Shown here: positions 6,776 through 9,568 of the stretch, in pieces
How the letters are laid out: every line of letters starts with the position of its first letter
How positions within the stretch are numbered: position 1 is the stretch's first letter
Source of the DNA: Candidatus Coliplasma caballi
Lineage (GTDB): Bacteria > Bacillota > Clostridia > Oscillospirales > CAG-382
Direction: 5' to 3'
Assembly (NCBI GenBank): GCA_018065365.1
Contig: JAGHTH010000147.1
Coordinates: 1 to 9,568 of the forward strand
DNA: 9,568 nt
Translations under genes and position numbers: made by a program
Notes under the pieces: model-generated
The model's input: only the letters and a program-made list of their open reading frames with translations
The model's database searches: none
Told to the model about the DNA's origin: nothing

Positions 6776-8161
6776 GTGGCGAACACAAAGCGGGCGGGAT
6801 CCGTAAAGGACATGACGATCGGCAGTACGTCAAAATTGTTGCTGCAGTTCGCGCTGCCCGTATTTTTGTCCCAGGTTTTTCAACAACTTTACAACACCGC
6901 GGACGCATACATCGTCGGAAAATTTCTGGATGAAAACGCGTACGCCGCCGTTACATCTTCCGGGACGCTGATCTTTTTGATGGTCAGTTTTTTCACGGGC
7001 GTTGCCATGGGCGCGGGCGTGGTTATTTCCAAATATTTCGGCGCAGGCGACGCGGACAAGGTGTCAAAAGCAATCCACACGAACATCGCGTTCGGGTTGG
7101 TCAGCGGGTTGCTGCTTACGGTCGTGGGCATGGTGTTCACACCGACGTTTTTGCGCTGGATGCAGACCGACGCGGAGATCATGCCGTCGGCGATCGAATA
7201 TTTCAAATACTATTTCCTCGGCTCGCTCGGCGTCGTGATGTACAACATCTGCCGAAGCATCATGACCGCGCTGGGCGACAGCCGGCGACCGCTGTACTAT
7301 CTGATCTTTTCGTCGCTTCTGAACATCGGCTTGGATCTGCTGTTCATCGCGGTGTTCCGCTGGGGCGTTTGGTCGGCGGCGATCGCGACGGTCATTTCGC
7401 AGGTCGCGAGCGTGGTGCTTTGCATGATCCACCTGATGCAGAAAGGAAACCTTTACACCGTGTCGCTGCGGGCGATTCGGTTTGACGGGCAGATGCTTGC
7501 GGAATCGATTCGGTACGGCTTGCCCGCGGGCGTTCAGAACTCCGTGATCGGTTTTGCGAACGTGATCGTGCAGTCGCAGATCAATTCGTTCGGAAAGCTC
7601 GCGACCGCGGCGTACGGAACGCATTCCAAGATCGAGGGCTTCGCGTTTTTGCCGATCACGAGCTTCACGATGGCTTCGACGACGTTCGTGAGCCAAAACC
7701 TCGGCGCGAAGCAGTACGGCCGTGCCAAAAAGGGCGCACGGTTTTCGATCATTGCGACCATGCTGATCGCGGAACTGATCGGCGTCGTGATGTATTCCGC
7801 CGCGCCGGCGCTGATCGGGCTGTTTGACGAAACGCCGGGCGTTGTGGAACTTGGGGTGCGGCAGCTGCGCACGCTGGCACCGTTCTATTTCCTGCTGGCG
7901 TTCTCGCACGCGGTGGCGGCGATCTGCCGCGGGGCAGGAAAGGCGTTCGTGCCGATGACGGTCATGTTCGCGGTGTGGTGCGTGTTGAGGATCATTTACA
8001 TTATGACCGTGATGCATTTCATCGGGGACATCGGTTATATTTACTGGGCGTACCCGATCACCTGGTCGATCAGTTCCGTGATCTATCTGATCTACTATCT
8101 CAAGAGCGATTGGATCCACGGGTTTGAAAAAAAGAAACCCCGGGAGAGCGTCCCGGCTTAA
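6776..8161 (+). CDS. MATE-family multidrug/metabolite efflux transporter
   Basis: The protein has 461 residues with twelve predicted membrane helices in two pseudo-symmetric MatE halves (about 15-180 and 240-405). It would use a Na+ or H+ gradient to export organic cations or metabolites. Family features in order: LLLQFALPVFLSQVFQQLYNTAD in helix 1, then VGKFLDENAYAAVTSSG, the helix 2-3 region GVAMGAGVVISKYFGAGD, and in the second half GLPAGVQNSVIGFANVIVQS followed by AAYGTHSKIEGFAFLPITSF and QNLGAKQYGRAKKG. The last motif is the second-half equivalent of the SKYFGAGDADKVSKA stretch. The C-terminus is a charged tail (EKKKPRESVPA). GTG at 6776 is supported by AAGAGGTG 7 nt upstream; no other start fits the promoter. 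It is the first gene of a probable two-gene unit with rubrerythrin. Substrate is not predictable. Confidence 0.95.
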   Translation: MANTKRAGSVKDMTIGSTSKLLLQFALPVFLSQVFQQLYNTADAYIVGKFLDENAYAAVTSSGTLIFLMVSFFTGVAMGAGVVISKYFGAGDADKVSKAIHTNIAFGLVSGLLLTVVGMVFTPTFLRWMQTDAEIMPSAIEYFKYYFLGSLGVVMYNICRSIMTALGDSRRPLYYLIFSSLLNIGLDLLFIAVFRWGVWSAAIATVISQVASVVLCMIHLMQKGNLYTVSLRAIRFDGQMLAESIRYGLPAGVQNSVIGFANVIVQSQINSFGKLATAAYGTHSKIEGFAFLPITSFTMASTTFVSQNLGAKQYGRAKKGARFSIIATMLIAELIGVVMYSAAPALIGLFDETPGVVELGVRQLRTLAPFYFLLAFSHAVAAICRGAGKAFVPMTVMFAVWCVLRIIYIMTVMHFIGDIGYIYWAYPITWSISSVIYLIYYLKSDWIHGFEKKKPRESVPA

Positions 8162-8200
8162 AACGAAAAAGAAAAAAAGAAGATAGAAAGAGGTTTGACA

Positions 8201-8746
8201 ATGGAAAAGAAAAACATCTACGAAGGTACGCAGACCGAAAAGAATCTGCAGGCGGCGTTTGCAGGCGAATCGCAGGCGAGAAACAAGTACACCTACTTTG
8301 CTTCCACGGCGAAGAAAGAGGGTTACGAGCAGATCGCGGCGTTGTTTTTGAAGACCGCCGACAATGAGAAAGAGCACGCGAAACTGTGGCTGAAAGAACT
8401 GAAAGGCATCGGCAACACCGCCGAGAACCTTGCCGCTGCCGCAGACGGCGAGAACTACGAATGGACGGAAATGTACGAGGAATTCGCGAAGACCGCCGAA
8501 GCAGAGGGCTTCAAGGGACTCGCCGCAAAATTCCGCGCCGTCGCCGCGATCGAGAAGCACCACGAGGAGCGTTACCGTGCGCTGCTGCACAATGTGGAAG
8601 CGCAGGAAGTTTTCGCAAAGAGCGAAGTCAAGGTCTGGGAGTGCCGCAACTGCGGACACATCGTCGTCGGCACGAAAGCGCCCGAGGTCTGCCCGGTCTG
8701 CGCGCATCCGCAGAGCTATTTCGAAGTCAACGCGGAAAATTATTGA
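8201..8746 (+). CDS. rbr: Rubrerythrin (diiron peroxidase with rubredoxin-like domain)
   Basis: A 181-residue cytoplasmic protein that reduces hydrogen peroxide to water with electrons from NADH via rubredoxin-type carriers; it protects anaerobes from oxidative stress. The four-helix diiron domain (about 1-135) carries all expected ligands, placed by comparison with the classical rubrerythrin pattern: E23 (AGESQARNKY), E56 and H59 (NEKEHAK), E84 and E87 (GENYEW), E118 and H121 (IEKHHEERY). The C-terminal rubredoxin-like domain has C148-R-N-C151 and C164-P-V-C167 with a 12-residue gap, then AHPQSYFE. Length is normal, slightly short because the loop before ENLAAAADGEN is reduced. ATG at 8201 is chosen over TTG at 8195 because AAAGAGG (8187-8193) lies 7 nt upstream. 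It starts 39 nt after the MATE stop, with no clear promoter in the gap. Confidence 0.97.
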   Translation: MEKKNIYEGTQTEKNLQAAFAGESQARNKYTYFASTAKKEGYEQIAALFLKTADNEKEHAKLWLKELKGIGNTAENLAAAADGENYEWTEMYEEFAKTAEAEGFKGLAAKFRAVAAIEKHHEERYRALLHNVEAQEVFAKSEVKVWECRNCGHIVVGTKAPEVCPVCAHPQSYFEVNAENY

Positions 8747-8762
8747 GTATTTGTAAAGCAAT

Positions 8763-8793
8763 CCCGCCGGGGTCATTCTCCGGCGGGGTTTTT
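8763..8793 (+). terminator. Intrinsic terminator after rubrerythrin
   Basis: Perfect stem CCCGCCGG (8763-8770) with CCGGCGGG (8780-8787), extendable by G-U and G-C to 10 bp, a 5-nt loop, then GTTTTTG. It lies 16 nt after the stop codon. Confidence 0.92.
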
Positions 8794-8860
8794 GTGATTG
8801 GACTACGGAAAAGATATTTTCGACAAATCGGTGGATGGTGTTGAACTCTCGTGACTTTTT

Positions 8861-9032
8861 AATGATATATCGCCTTGCGGCGATATGACATACGGCTTCG
8901 CCGTATGATATATTCTCGCTTCGCTCAAATATGATATAATATCCGTTCCTAATACGCCGTAGGCGTATATCATCCACCGAAGGTGGATATCATACCGACG
9001 GTATATCACCCGTTCCGACAGGAACGGATATC
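8861..9032 (+). repeat. Array of short hairpins joined by GATAT/ATATC linkers
   Basis: The segment is almost entirely self-complementary in short units. Stems: 8867-8874/8879-8886 (ATATCGCC, loop TTGC); 8889-8895/8901-8907 (CATACGG, loop CTTCG); a degenerate unit at 8909-8931; 8952-8958/8962-8968 (ATACGCC, loop GTA); 8972-8978/8982-8988 (ATCCACC, loop GAA); 8992-8996/9000-9004 (ATACC, loop GAC); 9010-9016/9021-9027 (CCGTTCC, loop GACA). The linkers repeat GATAT, ATATC or ATATGATAT. No unit repeats another in sequence; what recurs is the fold and the linker. It is non-coding: short ORFs across it are palindrome artefacts. It lies between the convergent rubrerythrin and tRNA-Ser transcription units. 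I believe similar arrays occur dispersed in gut Clostridia genomes, but cannot verify this here. Confidence 0.8.
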
Positions 9033-9035
9033 ATT

Positions 9036-9075
9036 GAAAAATCGACAAGTTTCTGTCGAAACTTGTCGATTTTTC
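9036..9075 (-). terminator. Perfect 18-bp stem-loop, terminator of tRNA-Ser
   Basis: Arms 9036-9053 and 9058-9075 are perfectly complementary (18 bp) around a 4-nt loop. On the minus strand it starts one nucleotide after the tRNA CCA and ends in GATTTTTC, so it is a natural intrinsic terminator for the tRNA. The A-run on the other side gives five U residues on the plus strand as well, so it may work in both directions. Confidence 0.85.
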
Positions 9076-9076
9076 T

Positions 9077-9165
9077 TGGCGGAGAGAGAGGGATTCGAAC
9101 CCTCGTGTGGTTTCCCACAAACTGATTTCGAGTCAGCCCCGTTATGACCGCTTCGATATCTCTCC
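9077..9165 (-). tRNA. tRNA-Ser, anticodon CGA, CCA encoded
   Basis: An 89-nt class II tRNA read on the minus strand. Acceptor GGAGAGA (9159-9165) pairs with TCTCTCC (9081-9087), followed by G73 and a genomically encoded CCA (9077-9079). The D arm has three base pairs (U-C-G with C-G-G) and a GG in the loop. The anticodon arm is GCTGA-CTCGAAA-TCAGT, placing CGA at 34-36, which reads the serine codon UCG. The long variable arm forms TGTGG-GAAA-CCACA, diagnostic for Ser/Leu/Tyr tRNAs. The T arm is GAGGG-TTCGAAT-CCCTC. The terminator follows directly. Its 5' 18 nt are duplicated upstream (9354-9371), and the best promoter is beyond that copy. Confidence 0.96.
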
Positions 9166-9246
9166 GTATATGTTAACTCGGTTGTCCGAGATTAACGCAA
9201 TATTCAGTTGTAATTCCTTGTCATAACGGGGAACCCCGTTATGTCC
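9166..9246. other. Leader between tRNA-Ser and its broken upstream copy, with two hairpins
   Basis: Non-coding. A stem-loop at 9172-9196 pairs GTTAA-CTCGG with CCGAG-TTAAC around TTGT, with one bulged A. A second, nearly perfect palindrome at 9222-9243 pairs CATAACGGGG with CCCCGTTATG around AA. The latter sequence equals the D-loop/anticodon-stem part of tRNA-Ser (9137-9146). A weak promoter-like TTGCGT-17-GTTAAC (minus strand) is too poor to call. Confidence 0.6.
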
Positions 9247-9371
9247 TGTTGCGGTGCCCGAAATTTTTTGCTCGCTATCCGCTCACAAAATTTCGACCGC
9301 TGCCACTCCTTATTGCTCGCTGTATCCGCCGCAGGCGGCGCTCGCAAACGTCCCCGCTTCGATATCTCTCC
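9234..9371 (-). pseudogene. Broken 5' copy of tRNA-Ser, interrupted in the D loop
   Basis: Positions 9354-9371 repeat exactly the first 18 nt of tRNA-Ser (9148-9165; minus strand GGAGAGATATCGAAGCGG). Positions 9234-9243 repeat CCCCGTTATG of the same tRNA (9137-9146), with the next three bases TCC against ACC. Together they make up roughly tRNA nucleotides 1-29, split by about 107 nt. No anticodon, variable or T arm follows, so this copy cannot be a functional tRNA. It lies directly behind the promoter at 9388-9416, the position expected for the original gene start. Confidence 0.7.
9247..9353. repeat. Inverted-repeat-rich insert inside the broken tRNA copy
   Basis: About 107 nt with a strong stem: GCGGT (9251-9255) and CGAAATTTT (9259-9267) pair with AAAATTTCG (9287-9295) and ACCGC (9296-9300), with a 3-nt bulge on one side. 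TTGCTCGCTATCCGC is echoed downstream as TTGCTCGCTGTATCCGC, and GCCGC-AG-GCGGC (9328-9339) is a second palindrome. No coding signal is visible. It looks like a small dispersed or mobile repeat, but whether it occurs elsewhere cannot be told from one copy. Confidence 0.55.
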
Positions 9372-9387
9372 ACACAGAACAAACGGT

Positions 9388-9416
9388 ATTATACCATTTT
9401 TCTTTTCGTTTTGCAA
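9388..9416 (-). promoter_or_regulatory. Sigma-A promoter of the tRNA-Ser transcript
   Basis: On the minus strand, TTGCAA (9411-9416), a 17-bp spacer and a perfect TATAAT (9388-9393). The predicted start is near 9381, about 10 nt before the broken tRNA copy and about 215 nt before the intact tRNA. No Rho-independent terminator is seen between the promoter and the tRNA. Confidence 0.78.
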
Positions 9417-9522
9417 GGGGTTTTTGAAAAAAAGTTGAGAATGTGCATAAAGTTTGGCGGAAGCGCGAAAACTAATGCAAAAACGATCCGAAAAAACGAA
9501 TGCGAAGGAGCGGGGAAAAGGA

Positions 9523-9568
9523 ATGCAGAGCAAAACGGAATGGTTGGCGGCGGAGCCGTTCGACAGGG
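9523..9568 (+). CDS. Start of an unidentified gene (cut by window edge)
   Basis: ATG at 9523 opens a frame to the edge: MQSKTEWLAAEPFDR. Third positions are mostly G/C, as in the other genes of the window. AAGGAG (9505-9510) lies 12 nt upstream, somewhat far; AAAGGA directly abuts the start. A weak TTGAAA-16-CATAAA promoter-like pair (9424-9451) precedes it. Fifteen residues are too few to name a family. Other ATGs at 9500 and 9540 lie in other frames with less typical composition. Confidence 0.45.
   Translation, partial: MQSKTEWLAAEPFDR

Noticed and set aside
8140..8156. CCGGGA-GAGCG-TCCCGG hairpin at the end of the MATE gene as a terminator
   Set aside because: On the plus strand it is followed by CTTAAAACG, not a T tract, and lies inside the coding sequence; on the minus strand nothing needs terminating here.
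7064..8977. 637-codon minus-strand ORF
   Set aside because: It lies antisense to the MATE and rubrerythrin genes and runs through their terminator and the hairpin array; high-GC codon bias in the real genes keeps the opposite frame open.
8803..9009. 68-codon minus-strand ORF across the hairpin array
   Set aside because: The sequence is explained by palindromic units; the peptide has no recognisable fold and no ribosome binding site.
8861..9032. CRISPR array
   Set aside because: There is no constant repeat of 24-40 nt with unique spacers; only short linkers recur and each stem differs. No cas genes are in view.
9148..9371. attL/attR pair of an integrated mobile element
   Set aside because: The direct repeat covers the tRNA 5' end rather than the 3' end typical of integrases, only about 190 bp lie between the copies, and no integrase gene is present.
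9204..9533. 109-codon minus-strand ORF
   Set aside because: It crosses the tRNA promoter, the broken tRNA copy and the structured insert, so it is not a plausible gene.

Overview
The window looks like chromosomal DNA from an uncultured low-to-mid-GC-clade Bacillota, most likely class Clostridia. The reasons are strong AAGGAGG-type ribosome binding sites, GTG starts, textbook sigma-A promoters (TTGCTT/TTGCAA, 16-17 bp, TATAAT), a rubrerythrin typical of anaerobes, and G/C-rich third codon positions in the main genes. No sequence search could be run, so the taxonomic call is inference.

Region 1 (1-4931, minus strand) is one operon read leftwards from a good promoter at 4903-4931. It holds a 10-TM EamA/DMT-type transporter, a cytoplasmic GH89-like (alpha-N-acetylglucosaminidase superfamily) hydrolase, and a large lipoprotein with repeated discoidin-like beta-sandwich domains that runs off the left edge. 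Spacings are 22 and 12 nt. Surface binding, transport and intracellular glycan cleavage fit together as a carbohydrate-use unit, but the substrate is unknown.

Region 2 (4932-6433, plus strand): a divergent promoter drives a D-2-hydroxyacid dehydrogenase (hydroxypyruvate/glyoxylate reductase type). It is followed by a 107-residue XRE-family regulator that has its own TATAAT box and an intrinsic terminator.

Region 3 (6434-8793, plus strand): a possible small cysteine-containing ORF, then a MATE-family exporter with its own promoter, then rubrerythrin 39 nt downstream, ending in a strong terminator. The last two are probably partly co-transcribed. Rubrerythrin points to peroxide defence in an anaerobe.

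Region 4 (8794-9522) has no protein gene but is the most structured part of the window. It contains a run of short perfect hairpins separated by GATAT/ATATC linkers (8861-9032), then an 18-bp perfect stem-loop that serves as terminator of a minus-strand tRNA-Ser(CGA) with encoded CCA (9077-9165). Further right lies a second, broken copy of the tRNA 5' end, interrupted by an inverted-repeat-rich insert. The only convincing tRNA promoter (9388-9416) lies beyond that broken copy, so the tRNA appears to be transcribed with a leader of about 215 nt containing a fragment of its own 5' end. The start of an unidentified plus-strand gene occupies the right edge.

The metabolic genes look ordinary apart from the divergent GH89-like enzyme. 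The items most worth following up are the rearranged tRNA-Ser locus and the hairpin array. I see no defence system, CRISPR array or phage module.
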